DNA of 64,000 nt from PALSA-693 sp963834725 (GTDB taxonomy: Bacteria; Actinomycetota; Acidimicrobiia; Acidimicrobiales; Palsa-688), in the NCBI GenBank assembly GCA_963834725.1, contig CAWICN010000001.1:3658001-3722000 (forward strand). The letters run 5' to 3'. The notes below the pieces were generated by a model. That model worked only from the letters and a program-made list of their open reading frames with translations. It made no database searches and had not been told where the DNA came from. Positions 33,784-43,140 of the stretch are shown piece by piece (the stretch's first letter is position 1; each line of letters opens with the position of its first letter). The translations under genes were made by a program, and so were the position numbers.

Positions 33784-35759
33784 ATGTCCAGGAACCTCAC
33801 GTCTTTGGCATTGTGCTGGATGAACTGCTTGCGCGCCTCGACGTCGTCACCCATGAGGGCCGCGGTCACTTCATCCGCGATGGCAGCCTGCTCAACCGAC
33901 ACCTGCAGGAGCGTACGGGACGCAGGGTCCATGGTGGTCGGTCCCAACTCCTCGGCGTCCATCTCGCCCAACCCCTTGAGCCGGTTGAACTCGTTCTTGT
34001 GATTGGGGTTCTCGGCCAGGAAGACCGCCTTGGCTGCCTCGTTTTTGAGGTACACCTTCTTCTTGTTGACGAGGGTCGAGTACAGCGGCGGCTGACAAAT
34101 GTATACGTACCCGGTCTCGACCAGCGGTCGCATCTGTCGAAAGAAGAACGTCAGCAGCAACGTCCGGATGTGGCTGCCGTCCACATCGGCGTCAGCCATG
34201 ATGCAAACCTTGTGGTACCGGGCTTTGCTGATATCGAACTCTTCCCCGACGCCGGCCCCGATGGCCGCAATCAGAGCCTGAATCTCGTTGTTTTTGAGCA
34301 TCCGATCCAACCGGGCCCGTTCGACGTTGAGGATCTTCCCTCGAATGGGCAAGATCGCCTGGGTGGTCGGATTGCGCGCCTGAGTCGACGACCCGCCCGC
34401 TGAATCACCTTCCACGATGAACAGTTCGGCGTCCTTGGCCGAGGTCCCGCGCGCACAGTCCCGCAGCTTGTCGGGCATTCCCGCGCCCTCGAGCGCCGAC
34501 TTGCGGCGGGTGGCGTCGCGGGCCTGACGGGCCGCGATCCGCGCCCGGGATGCGGAAATGGACTTGTTAACGATCTGTCGGGCCTCGGTGGGGTGCTCCT
34601 CCAGCCACTCCGCCAGCTTCTCGTTGGTGGCCCGTTCTACCAGTGAGCGCATCGGCACGTTGCCGAGCTTGGCTTTGGTCTGTCCTTCGAACTGAGGGTC
34701 TCTCAGCTTGACCGACACGATGGCGGTCAGGCCCTCCCGGATGTCCTCACCAAAGAGGTTCTCATCCTTTTCCTTGAGCTGGCCACCAGCGCGCACGTAG
34801 CGGTTGACAACTGCCGTCAGGGCCTTCTTGAAGCCTTCAACGTGGGTGCCACCTTCGACCGTCGCAATACCGTTGGCGAACCCGTGGATTCCTTCGTAGT
34901 AACCGGTGTTCCACTGCATGGCGACTTCGACCTCGCCGTCGGTCTCGGCCACCGCGTAGTCAGCCACCCGCTTGAACAACGCCTCTTTGGACGCGTTGAG
35001 GTGGCGCACGAAATCAACGATGCCGCCGGCGTACTGGAATCGGGTCGTGCCGGGCTCGGCGCCGGTGCGCTCATCCTTGAAGCGGATCTCCAGGCCGGCA
35101 TTGAGAAAGGCGTATACCTGGAGCCGCTCCAGGATGGTCTGGGCCCGAAACTCGGTCTCATCAAAGATCCGGCTATCCGGCCAGAACGTGACCGCCGTGC
35201 CGGTCCGGCCTCGCGGCGCCGGTCCGGTGATCTCCAGCGCGGTGAGAGGCTTCCCTCCGTCGCCGAACTCCATCCGGTGGTGCTGACCGTCGCGGTCGAC
35301 CTCGACCACCAAACGCGCCGACAGCGCATTGACGACCGACACCCCCACGCCGTGCAGACCGCCGGACACCTTGTAGCCACTCCCCCCGAACTTCCCGCCG
35401 CCATGCAGCTTGGTCAACGCGATCTCGACGCCGGTGAGTTTCTGCTGCGGGTTGACGTCGGTCGGGATCCCACGCCCGTCATCGACCACCAGGCAGCCGC
35501 CGTCGGCGAGCAGCGTGACGTCGATCCGGGTACAGAAGCCGGCCATGGCTTCGTCTACGGAGTTATCGACGACCTCCCAAACGAGGTGATGCAACCCGCT
35601 GGCCCCGGTCGAGCCGATGTACATCCCGGGACGCTTGCGCACAGGCTCGAGACCCTCGAGCACGGCCATGTCCCGGGCGGTGTAGGCGACCGGGCGGACG
35701 GCTTTCTTCCCGTCCCCTTTCCCGTCCCCGAGCGGCAGAGCTTCAGAGCTCAACGACAT
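33780..35759 (-). CDS. gyrB: DNA gyrase subunit B
   Basis: 659 residues from ATG 35759; the open frame is longer upstream but arginine-rich and unlike GyrB. The ATPase domain has LEGLEPVRKRPGMYIGSTG, the NSVDEA helix, DDGRGIPTD and GLHGVGVSVVNALS. The transducer region follows. The Toprim domain has EGDSAGGS and ADADVDGSHIRTLLLTFFFR with the metal-binding aspartates, and the tail QLKGLGEM-type block reads RLKGLGEMDAEELGPTTMDP. Hydrolyses ATP for supercoiling with GyrA. A TACTAT hexamer at 35847-35852 (minus strand) may be its -10 element. Confidence 0.97.
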   Translation of the reverse strand: MSLSSEALPLGDGKGDGKKAVRPVAYTARDMAVLEGLEPVRKRPGMYIGSTGASGLHHLVWEVVDNSVDEAMAGFCTRIDVTLLADGGCLVVDDGRGIPTDVNPQQKLTGVEIALTKLHGGGKFGGSGYKVSGGLHGVGVSVVNALSARLVVEVDRDGQHHRMEFGDGGKPLTALEITGPAPRGRTGTAVTFWPDSRIFDETEFRAQTILERLQVYAFLNAGLEIRFKDERTGAEPGTTRFQYAGGIVDFVRHLNASKEALFKRVADYAVAETDGEVEVAMQWNTGYYEGIHGFANGIATVEGGTHVEGFKKALTAVVNRYVRAGGQLKEKDENLFGEDIREGLTAIVSVKLRDPQFEGQTKAKLGNVPMRSLVERATNEKLAEWLEEHPTEARQIVNKSISASRARIAARQARDATRRKSALEGAGMPDKLRDCARGTSAKDAELFIVEGDSAGGSSTQARNPTTQAILPIRGKILNVERARLDRMLKNNEIQALIAAIGAGVGEEFDISKARYHKVCIMADADVDGSHIRTLLLTFFFRQMRPLVETGYVYICQPPLYSTLVNKKKVYLKNEAAKAVFLAENPNHKNEFNRLKGLGEMDAEELGPTTMDPASRTLLQVSVEQAAIADEVTAALMGDDVEARKQFIQHNAKDVRFLDI

Positions 35760-35931
35760 GCGCGGCCTTCGGTGAACGCAGGATCTCCGACGCCACCGCC
35801 TGTATCGCCGAGAGGCCACCAACAATAAAGCACATGGATGAGCTTCATAGTATTCTGCATCGCCCTGGGCGACCTTTCAAAAGGGGGTGATCATGTCGGG
35901 TTCCGGCGCGGGAGAAACGAGAAACTGCTGG

Positions 35932-36396
35932 TCAGCGGCCAGAACTGGGATGCTCCCATTCTACCAGAGGGGGGTGACGTCGACGGTCGACCACGCCTTC
36001 GAAGGAGCCTGTCAGACTACCGCCGCGCCGGCGGTCCGTCCGCGGTGCTTCCCGTGTCGATCCGACCCGGGTGGCCACCCGAATCTGCAGTTCGGTGACC
36101 GCTGAACCGGCCCCGGCGGCACGTATGCGGGCCAGTAGCTCAGGCGCCAGATAGCGGAGCTGCGTCGCCCAGGCGGGTTGATCCACGAGCACGACCAGGA
36201 CTCCATCCCGCAGAGAGCGAGGCGCGGCGTGCTCGGCAATCTCATGTCCGACGACGGTTTCCCATCGCGAGAACAACGCGGCGAGCACCCGGGCCCGCGG
36301 CGCCCCAAACGCCCGCGTGACCCGGTCTAACGACTCGGCAACCGGTCGGGGACCGACGTCACCGTGGTCGGGCACCGTCTCCCGCCACGTCGTCAT
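35932..36396 (-). CDS. DUF721/DciA-like protein
   Basis: 154 residues from ATG 36396, overlapping the recF stop by 4 bases (ATGA). PRPVAESLDRVTRAFGAPRA, FSRWETVVGHEIAEHAAPRSLRDGVLVVLVDQPAWATQLRYLAPELLARI is the KH-like DUF721 core. The family includes DciA, a replication initiation factor that loads or stimulates DnaB where DnaC is absent. No DnaC is seen here and dnaB is nearby, which fits. Located between recF and gyrB as in mycobacteria (Rv0004). The C-terminal 40 residues are polar. Confidence 0.85.
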   Translation of the reverse strand: MTTWRETVPDHGDVGPRPVAESLDRVTRAFGAPRARVLAALFSRWETVVGHEIAEHAAPRSLRDGVLVVLVDQPAWATQLRYLAPELLARIRAAGAGSAVTELQIRVATRVGSTREAPRTDRRRGGSLTGSFEGVVDRRRHPPLVEWEHPSSGR

Positions 36397-37517
36397 GTGA
36401 GCAGCTTCCCGTTCTCGACGCGGACGTGCAGTGCCACTGGAGTCCCGGAAGGCAGTTGGTCCGGATCGGCGGCCGTGATCACAGCTTGCCCATCCGGTAC
36501 GCAGGTCAGGAGCGCCTCGGCCCGGGACGGATCCAGTTCGGAGAAGACATCGTCAAGAAGGAGGATCGGCGCACTGCCGGCCTGACCCGTTACTAATTGA
36601 TGGCCGGCGAGACGCAAGGCCAGCGCCAGAGATCGCTGCTCACCCTGGGAGGCATGGGCGCGTCCGCTCAGTCCGCCAACTTCCAACAGCAACTCGTCCC
36701 GATGAGGCCCGACAGTTGTCACCCCACGTCGCAGATCGTCCCGGCGGCTGCGAACGAGCGCCGTGTGGAGGTCACCTTCCCAGCTCCGTTGGTAGGCCAT
36801 GCGAGTAACGGCGCGATCGCGGTGGGCGACAGCCGCTGCCAAGCGTTGGTAGGCACCGCTGACCAATGGCTGCAGATCGGCTGTCAGGGTCTCGCGAGCA
36901 GCGACTACCGCCTCACCCAGCTCACCGAGCTTGTAGTCCCACACGTCAAGCGTGTGAGCGATGTCTGCGGATACTGAACGACCTGAGGCGCCCACTGACG
37001 TCCCCGCCGACTTGAGAAGGGCGTTGCGCTGCTTGAGGACCCGTTCCAGGTCCGAGACGGTCACGTCATGGCGGGGCTGCAAGGCTACTAACAGGTCGTC
37101 CAGGTACTGGCGACGGCCGTGAGGCCCGCTCTTGACCAGATCAAGATCGTCGGGAGCAAAGACAGTGACAGAGAACGCACCGAGGAGATCACGCGACCGG
37201 CGTAACGGTTGACCGTTGAACTGAACCCGGCCCCGCCCGTTCGCCTGCAGCTCCGCTTCGACCAAAAGACGCCGACCCTCACGGCCCCCATCGGCCCGAA
37301 CTAATGCGACACCGCCAACGGCGCCAGCACGAACCATGACCTCGGCCGGGCTCCCCCGGAACGATCGCAATGTCGCCAGGTAGCCCACCGCCTCCAACAA
37401 GTTGGTCTTGCCCTCGGCGTTGGCCCCGGTGACCACTGTGATCCCGTCGGGCGCAGGCGCGAACTCGGCCTCCCGGTAACTCCGGAAGTCGGTCAGCCAC
37501 AGATGATCAAGATGCAC
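36393..37517 (-). CDS. recF: DNA replication and repair protein RecF
   Basis: 374 residues from GTG 37517. An SMC-like ATPase that helps load RecA at single-strand gaps with RecO and RecR. LTDFRSYREAEFAPAPDGITVVTGANAEGKTNLLEAVGYLA includes the Walker A motif; SQGEQRSLALALRLA is the ABC signature region and APILLLDDVFSELDPSRA the Walker B and D-loop. FAPDDLDLVKSGPHGRRQYLDD is a RecF family block. Follows dnaN by 51 bases and overlaps the DUF721 gene by 4 bases. Confidence 0.95.
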   Translation of the reverse strand: MHLDHLWLTDFRSYREAEFAPAPDGITVVTGANAEGKTNLLEAVGYLATLRSFRGSPAEVMVRAGAVGGVALVRADGGREGRRLLVEAELQANGRGRVQFNGQPLRRSRDLLGAFSVTVFAPDDLDLVKSGPHGRRQYLDDLLVALQPRHDVTVSDLERVLKQRNALLKSAGTSVGASGRSVSADIAHTLDVWDYKLGELGEAVVAARETLTADLQPLVSGAYQRLAAAVAHRDRAVTRMAYQRSWEGDLHTALVRSRRDDLRRGVTTVGPHRDELLLEVGGLSGRAHASQGEQRSLALALRLAGHQLVTGQAGSAPILLLDDVFSELDPSRAEALLTCVPDGQAVITAADPDQLPSGTPVALHVRVENGKLLT

Positions 37518-37568
37518 GGTGAGGATACCTGCGCAGATCGATGCGACGCTGGCAACACGCTCTGCCGA

Positions 37569-38669
37569 TCAGGACACCCGTACGGGCATCAACAGATAGA
37601 GGTAGTCGTCCCCATCGGTCGGTCGGAGAGTGGCCGGCTTCAACGCGTCCAGCGTGTCGAGGGTCACCTCATCACCAGTGATGGCTTCCACCCCGTCAAT
37701 CAGGTAACTGGGATTGAAGGCCACGGTCATCTCTGCCCCCTCGTACTTGGCATCCACATCCTCGGTGGCGGTACCCCAGTCGGTCGTGATCACGGCCAGC
37801 TCGATTCCAGTCGGACGCAGCGCAATACGCACCGGAGTGGTGGCGTCGCGAGCCAGCAGCTTGACCCGGCGTACCCCCTCGATCAGCGGCTCCCGGCCCA
37901 CCCTGAGCCGGTTCGGGTACGCCGAGGGGATGAGCTGGCGATAGTTGGGGAACTCGCCCTCAATCAGCCGGGTGGTCAACGTCACGGCCCCAACCGTGAA
38001 GGTGGCGTCGTGGGGCCCCAAGCGGAGTGTGACTTCGCTACTCGAGGAGCCCAACAGCCGCATGAGCTCATTGAGCGCCCGGGATGGCACCAGGACCCTC
38101 TGACCCTCAGCCAGCACCCCGACACCACGGAGGTCCCGCACGGCCAGCCGGTACGAGTCAGTAGCAACCAGGCGCAGGCCCTCTTCCTCAGCCGCCATGA
38201 GCACTCCCGTAAGGATGGGCCGCGAATCCTCGTTTGAGGCTGCCCGGGTGACCTGGCGGAGTGCTTCCGTGAGACCCTGTACCGGCAGCGTCACCGTTTC
38301 GCCAGTCGGGACCGGCAGGCGAGGAAAGTCGCCAGCAGGATGAGTTCTCACGCTGAAATGCGACCGCCCCGAGGCGATGCGGATCTCCTCGTCGTCAGCC
38401 TCCACCGCTACCGCACCGGGCTCGAGGGCCCGAACGATGTCCGTGATTAGCCGCCCTGGTGCCACTGCAACTCCGTCGAGACTACCGTTGACCGCGGTCT
38501 CGACCGTGATCGTCAGATCCAGGTCGGTGCCGGTCACCTGGAGAGTGTCCTCGCTGGTCGAGAGCTTTATACCCCCCAGCACGGGCAGGGCCCCGCTCCG
38601 CCCAGCCACCGCTCGCCCAGCTGTACTGAGCGCTTCCACCAGCACATCGCGTTCACATCGGAACTTCAC
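37569..38669 (-). CDS. dnaN: DNA polymerase III beta subunit (sliding clamp)
   Basis: 366 residues from GTG 38669, with GGAAGG upstream. Three repeated clamp domains of about 120 residues: the first begins MKFRCERDVLVEALSTAGRAV, the second around VTLPVQGLTEALRQVTRAAS, the third near NRLRVGREPLIEGVRRVKLLA. The end PTDGDDYLYLLMPVRVS is the conserved C-terminus that contributes to the protein-binding pocket. Forms the dimeric ring that tethers the replicative polymerase. Follows dnaA after 256 bp. Confidence 0.97.
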   Translation of the reverse strand: MKFRCERDVLVEALSTAGRAVAGRSGALPVLGGIKLSTSEDTLQVTGTDLDLTITVETAVNGSLDGVAVAPGRLITDIVRALEPGAVAVEADDEEIRIASGRSHFSVRTHPAGDFPRLPVPTGETVTLPVQGLTEALRQVTRAASNEDSRPILTGVLMAAEEEGLRLVATDSYRLAVRDLRGVGVLAEGQRVLVPSRALNELMRLLGSSSSEVTLRLGPHDATFTVGAVTLTTRLIEGEFPNYRQLIPSAYPNRLRVGREPLIEGVRRVKLLARDATTPVRIALRPTGIELAVITTDWGTATEDVDAKYEGAEMTVAFNPSYLIDGVEAITGDEVTLDTLDALKPATLRPTDGDDYLYLLMPVRVS

Positions 38670-38925
38670 CGCGGTGCCTTCCTACTTCCTCTTGTTAGTT
38701 GAATTTTGGTTGTTGTAGCTGTAGGTGCTGTGAATTGTGGGCAACCACCCATTGTTGCGGGTCACGGTGGTCGTCGAGTCGATCTCTTGATCCCCAGGAT
38801 CGCACAGGGGTGGGACATTCGTGGTGATGTCCTGTGGACGGTAGACCGCTTGTCCCCGGAAATCACATCGTCCCGACACAACCGGTCCCGAGGATGGTCC
38901 ACCGGACATCAGCATCGACATCGTG
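38670..38925. other. dnaA-dnaN intergenic region, candidate oriC
   Basis: 256 bp without a gene. An unusually AT-rich part lies at about 38690-38740 (TTAGTTGAATTTTGGTTGTTG and following). DnaA-box-like sequences: TGTGGGCAA at 38736-38744 (complement TTGCCCACA), CTGTGGACG at 38832-38840 and TTGTCCCCG near 38850. None is a perfect TTATCCACA or TTGTCCACA. In Streptomyces and Mycobacterium oriC is in this interval, so it is the first candidate, but the box density seen here is low. Confidence 0.45.
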
Positions 38926-40407
38926 TCAGGTCCCGCCCTTGATGTTGTAGATCAGCTCGGTGACCTGGTCGTAGATCTGCCGGCGTTCTTTCATGAGGCC
39001 GGACACCTTCTCTACGGCGTGGATGACCGTTGTGTGGTCACGACCGCCGAACTCTCGAGCGATCGCCGGGTAGCTGAAGTCAGTGAGCTCGCGGAAGACG
39101 TACATGCCGATCTGGCGAGCATTGACCAGGGGCCGGCGCCGGCTCGTCCCGCAGAGGTCCTCGACGGTAAAACCGAAGGTTGTAGCGACGGCGTCCATGA
39201 TCACTTTGGGCGTGATCTGGCGGGGGCGGCCGAAGTCGAGAATGTCGGAAAGCACCCGTTCGGCCATCTCCTGCGAGGGCGCTTCCTGGTTGAGACTCGC
39301 GAAGGCTGCCACCCGGATCAGCGCCCCTTCGAGCTCCCGGATGTTGTCTCTCACGTGGGTGGCGATGAGCTCCAGCACCTCGCCGGGGATCGGTATGCGC
39401 TCGCCGTCGGCTTTCTTGCGCAGTATGGCCAGCCGGGTTTCGAGTTCCGGTGGCTGGACGTCGGTGGTGAGACCCCATTCGAACCGGCTTCGTAGACGAT
39501 CTTCGAGGGTGGCGATGGAGCGCGGATGGCGATCGGAGGAGAGCACGATCTGTCTGGAGCCTTCGTACAGGGAGTTGAAGGTGTGAAAGAACTCCTCCTG
39601 AAGTCCCTCCTTGCCTTCCATGAACTGAATGTCGTCGACGAGCAAGATGTCACAGTCGCGGTAGTGACGCTTGAAGCTCATCTGGCTGTTGTTGCGAATG
39701 GCGTCGACGAAATCGTTCATGAACGTCTCTGTCGACACATACCGGATCCGCATGCCAGGGAAGTTCTCCATCCCGTAGTGGCCGATGGCATGCAACAGGT
39801 GGGTTTTCCCCAGTCCGGAATCCCCGTAGATGAAGAGCGGGTTGTAGCTGGTTGCCGGAGTCTCGGCCACACGTTGGGCGGCGGCATGGGCGAATCGGTT
39901 GGATGAGCCGATGACGAAGGCGTCGAAGGTGTAGCGCGGATTGAGGCTGGGCGGGTCGACCCGCCCACCGGCTGGGCCCGTGCCCATGCTGTCTCTTGGT
40001 TGTCGGGAGCCTGTATGTCCAGAATACCCGGATTGTCCGGATGTTGCCGATCCTTGGTGTCCGGCTTGTTCCGATCGGGGAATGGAGGGATCTTGTGGAG
40101 AAATTGCGGAGGCGGCGGACTCGTTGGGCGCCGGGATGCTCACCCCGACGCCTTCCGGGGTCGGCCGGACGACGATCCGCACGTCCCTGGTGCCGCCGGT
40201 CGCCTGCGCGATCACTCTTTCCAACACCTGGAAGTGCCGGTCCTCGAGCCGGTCTCGTACCAGGGCACTGGGCGCCGAGACCACGAGTGTTCGACCATCA
40301 AGGTCTACGGGCTGGAGAGCTGCCATCCACGTGTACCAGGTCGCGCCGGAAACCTCCTCTCGCAGGAGATCGGAGCATCTTGTCCACAACTCTCCGGCTT
40401 CGGTCAC
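38926..40407 (-). CDS. dnaA: Chromosomal replication initiator protein DnaA
   Basis: 493 residues from GTG 40407, which follows GGGAGGGGGGAG. The longer open frame upstream adds 34 residues unlike DnaA. Domain I: ELWTRCSDLLREEVSGATWYTWM. Domain II is a 90-residue polar linker. Domain III: NPLFIYGDSGLGKTHLLHAIG (Walker A), CDILLVDDIQFMEGKEG (Walker B), RSRFEWGLTTDVQPPELETR (arginine-finger region). Domain IV carries the signature GGRDHTTVIHAVEKV. Binds DnaA boxes with ATP and opens the origin. Near-DnaA-box sequences directly upstream suggest autoregulation. Confidence 0.97.
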   Translation of the reverse strand: MTEAGELWTRCSDLLREEVSGATWYTWMAALQPVDLDGRTLVVSAPSALVRDRLEDRHFQVLERVIAQATGGTRDVRIVVRPTPEGVGVSIPAPNESAASAISPQDPSIPRSEQAGHQGSATSGQSGYSGHTGSRQPRDSMGTGPAGGRVDPPSLNPRYTFDAFVIGSSNRFAHAAAQRVAETPATSYNPLFIYGDSGLGKTHLLHAIGHYGMENFPGMRIRYVSTETFMNDFVDAIRNNSQMSFKRHYRDCDILLVDDIQFMEGKEGLQEEFFHTFNSLYEGSRQIVLSSDRHPRSIATLEDRLRSRFEWGLTTDVQPPELETRLAILRKKADGERIPIPGEVLELIATHVRDNIRELEGALIRVAAFASLNQEAPSQEMAERVLSDILDFGRPRQITPKVIMDAVATTFGFTVEDLCGTSRRRPLVNARQIGMYVFRELTDFSYPAIAREFGGRDHTTVIHAVEKVSGLMKERRQIYDQVTELIYNIKGGT

Positions 40408-40434
40408 CTGGTTCTCCCCCCTCCCGGCGGTTGG

Positions 40435-40467
40435 TCGTCCACAAGGTGATCCACAAGGTGTGGAGAA
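40435..40467. promoter_or_regulatory. Cluster of DnaA-box-like sequences upstream of dnaA
   Basis: TCGTCCACA at 40435-40443, TGATCCACA at 40447-40455 and TGTGGAGAA at 40459-40467 (complement TTCTCCACA), each one or two bases from TTGTCCACA/TTATCCACA and 12 bases apart. A perfect TTGTCCACA at 40380-40388 lies just inside the dnaA coding region. Suits autoregulation or an origin part. Confidence 0.55.
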
Positions 40468-40605
40468 CTCGACGAAGCGGCAACTCTGCCCTGCCGTAAG
40501 CGGGGCCACCTGCCACCGGGGAAGAAGCCGGTCTCCTGCGCGGTGCGGATCATTGACGCTAGCACCCGAGCAACTCCTTCTCTCCCAGGGGCTACATCGG
40601 TCATT

Positions 40606-41340
40606 TCAGGTCATCAGCCGGAAGAGAAGCGTCCCGAACAGCGCCGGCCCTGCTCTCTCGTTGATGAACCGGGAGTAGGCGCGAGGCGCCCATCGGAACC
40701 AGGTTGGAAAGTAGGTCTCGAACATCCCCGCTTGCTCCAGGACCCGAAATTGGGCGCCGCGGAAACCGGCGTCGAGCGCGGTGGCACGCAGGCGGGCGAT
40801 GGTATTGCAGCGGTAGTGCACGGGTGAGTGGTATGCCTCGATCAAATCGTCTGGCCGCACCCGCCGGAGCAACCATTCCTGGATACCGGCACGGGCGGCT
40901 GCCGCGCTGGCCAGACCGAAGTAGTGCCAAAGATTGGGGGTCACCCCAAAACAGGAGCCACCGGGAGCCATGAGAGATCGGACTGCTTCCAGGAACGGTC
41001 CGGGCGCCTCCACGTGCTCGACCACATACAAGCACAAGGCCACGTCGAAGCGCTCCTTGGTCGTCGGGGCGAAATCCTCGACCAGGGCCTGATGGCTTTC
41101 GTCAAGCCACGGCCGAGTCAGCACGCCGGCGTCGGGATCGACGCCTACCAGACGTCGGGCGCGTGGCCGGAGCGTACGCGGAAAGTCGTAAAAACCACCG
41201 CCTCCTCCGACGTCGAGGATCGAGATGGGTCCCGGATGGACAGAATCGATCCACGAGAGAAGCTCGTCGAACTGGGGAGTGTTGGGCCCGAGCCGGGCGA
41301 CCTCGGTGAGGTCCACCGCACCGAACCAGTCGGGCCGCAC
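40606..41340 (-). CDS. Class I SAM-dependent methyltransferase
   Basis: 244 residues from GTG 41340, 3 bases after the dnaB stop. Rossmann motifs: ISILDVGGGGGFYDFPRTL (motif I), RRLVGVDPDAGV (acidic residue after strand 2), FDVALCLYVVEHVEAPGPFL and APGGSCFGVTPNLWHYFGL. The HYFGL and YRCNTIARLRATALDAGF parts resemble methyltransferases acting on lipid- or sugar-linked quinone-like substrates, but the target cannot be named. Probably co-transcribed with dnaB. Its position between dnaB and dnaA is unusual. Confidence 0.8.
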   Translation of the reverse strand: MRPDWFGAVDLTEVARLGPNTPQFDELLSWIDSVHPGPISILDVGGGGGFYDFPRTLRPRARRLVGVDPDAGVLTRPWLDESHQALVEDFAPTTKERFDVALCLYVVEHVEAPGPFLEAVRSLMAPGGSCFGVTPNLWHYFGLASAAAARAGIQEWLLRRVRPDDLIEAYHSPVHYRCNTIARLRATALDAGFRGAQFRVLEQAGMFETYFPTWFRWAPRAYSRFINERAGPALFGTLLFRLMT

Positions 41341-41343
41341 CTT

Positions 41344-42744
41344 CTACACCCTGGCCATGTTGGCGAAACGGGTGTAGTGGTCAAGGAATGCGAGCTGGCA
41401 CTTGCCGGTGGGTCCGTTGCGGTGCTTGGCCACGATCACTTCCGCGCTGCCCCGGTCGGGGGAGTCGGGGTTGTAGATCTCGTCGCGGTACAGGAAGAGG
41501 ACGACGTCAGCGTCCTGTTCGAGCGAGCCGCTCTCCCGCAAGTCGGCCAGTTGCGGGCGCTTGTCGGCGCGCATCTCCAGGTTGCGGGACAGCTGCGAGA
41601 GGGCCACGACCGGAACTTCGAGCTCGCGAGCAAGGATCTTGAGGGCGCGGCTGATCGACGAGACTTCGATTTGGCGGTTCTCGACGGTTACCCGGCTGGA
41701 CATCAACTGAAGGTAGTCCACCACGATCAGGCCCAGACGTCCCTCTCTCGCCTTGAGCCGTCGGGCCTTGGCTCGCATCTCCATGACCGTCAGGTTTGGG
41801 TTGTCGTCGATGAACAGGGGAGCATCGCCGAGCCGGGCAATGGCCTGGCTGACCTTGGGCCAGTCCGAGTCGGCCAGACGTCCGTTGCGAATGCGGCCGG
41901 CGTCCACCCGGGACTCGGACACGAGCAGGCGCTGGGTCAGCTCATCGTGTGACATCTCGAGGGAGAAGATCAGCGTCGGAACCTGTGCTTCCATAGCCGC
42001 GTGCGCCGCCATACCCAGGGCGAACGCCGTCTTGCCGACGGCTGGCCGGGCGCCCACGATGATGAGAGTGGAAGGTTGAAGCCCGAATAGCCGTTCGTCG
42101 AGGTCGACGTAGCCCGTGGGTACGCCGGTGATGGCCTCTCCCCGGTCATAGAGGCGTTCCAAACGGTCCAGGGTGTCCACCAGCAGGCTCTGGAGCGGCT
42201 TGAGGCTGTCGGTCACCCGCCGCTCTGCCACGTTGAAGACCAGGGCTTCGGCCTGGTCCACGGCTGCTGCAACGTCGTCAGGCACGCTGTAACCCATCTC
42301 GGCGATGTCGCCGGCGACCGCGATCAGGCGGCGAAGGAGGGCGTGCTCCTCCACAATCCGGGCGTATCGGGCGGCGTTGGTGGTGGCCGGCGTGTCGGCC
42401 TGGAGCGAGATGAGCGTGGCGAGACCGCCGACCGCGTCAAGCAGGCCCGCCCGGGAAAGCTCGTCCGCGACGGTGACCGGGTCGGCCGGTTCGCCCCGGC
42501 TGTAGAGCGTGGTGATGGCGTCGAACACGTGGCCGTGAGCGGGTTTGTACAGGTCATCCGCGGCGCAGGTCTCGACGGCCGCCGCGATGGCGTCGCGGGA
42601 CAGCAGCATCGCTCCAAGGAGGGATTCCTCGGCGTGCAGGTTGTGCGGCGGGATGCGAGCCGAGCTGGTGCGCTCCCGTCGCCTGGCATCCTCGATCGCT
42701 TGCACCATGAGGGTCATACCTAAGTCGCTGGCACCTGTGGGCAA
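41344..42744 (-). CDS. dnaB: Replicative DNA helicase DnaB
   Basis: 466 residues, without an intein. N-terminal primase-binding domain: IPPHNLHAEESLLGAMLLSR, then DPVTVADELSRAGLLDAVGG. RecA-like domain: FGLQPSTLIIVGARPAVGKTAFALG (Walker A), LIFSLEMSHDELTQRLL, LIVVDYLQLMSS (Walker B), PVVALSQLSRNLEMRADKRP and the arginine-finger region ESGSLEQDADVVLFLYRDEIY. Forms the hexameric 5' to 3' helicase at the fork. Downstream of rplI as in many Actinobacteria, here directly upstream of dnaA. Confidence 0.97.
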   Translation of the reverse strand: MPTGASDLGMTLMVQAIEDARRRERTSSARIPPHNLHAEESLLGAMLLSRDAIAAAVETCAADDLYKPAHGHVFDAITTLYSRGEPADPVTVADELSRAGLLDAVGGLATLISLQADTPATTNAARYARIVEEHALLRRLIAVAGDIAEMGYSVPDDVAAAVDQAEALVFNVAERRVTDSLKPLQSLLVDTLDRLERLYDRGEAITGVPTGYVDLDERLFGLQPSTLIIVGARPAVGKTAFALGMAAHAAMEAQVPTLIFSLEMSHDELTQRLLVSESRVDAGRIRNGRLADSDWPKVSQAIARLGDAPLFIDDNPNLTVMEMRAKARRLKAREGRLGLIVVDYLQLMSSRVTVENRQIEVSSISRALKILARELEVPVVALSQLSRNLEMRADKRPQLADLRESGSLEQDADVVLFLYRDEIYNPDSPDRGSAEVIVAKHRNGPTGKCQLAFLDHYTRFANMARV

Positions 42745-43140
42745 CCAGACCCTTTACCTAGTGAATTTCGTGTGGACAGGCCCCCTCTGACTGGGGAGAA
42801 ACGCGGGGTGTGGAGATGTGCTCCCGGACGGCAGGGTCCACCTCCATCCAAACATATGTTCCCATGATAACGGTGAGATTGGTCTCCGGTCGATCAGGGC
42901 TTGCGAGTCGAAGGGGTTGGGGGGCCGGGGCGGCTCTGGGCCCGGGTCTTGGCGGGCGCGGTCGCCAGAAGCCTGAGGCGGTGGCCGCGTCGGGATGGGG
43001 CCAGCTGCCCGACCGGAAGGCGTCAGATGCTGGGGCGTCGATGTGACCCGTCGCCACGCGCTGGCCGAACCCGGGCAGGGCGTGTTCTGCCGCCGGTCGG
43101 CCGGACTGGCCGCCGTGCCGCCGTGCCCAGGTGCGGCCGG
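42745..43140. other. 396 bp dnaB-rplI intergenic stretch
   Basis: No gene seen. TGTGGGCAACC near 42736 and GTGTGGACAGG near 42769 resemble DnaA boxes, and ACATATGTTCCCATGATAACGG near 42853 is locally AT-rich. It may contain the dnaB promoter. Confidence 0.45.

Noticed and set aside
31531..34002. 823-codon plus-strand frame opposite gyrA
   Set aside because: Shadow of gyrA; gyrA has all its motifs.
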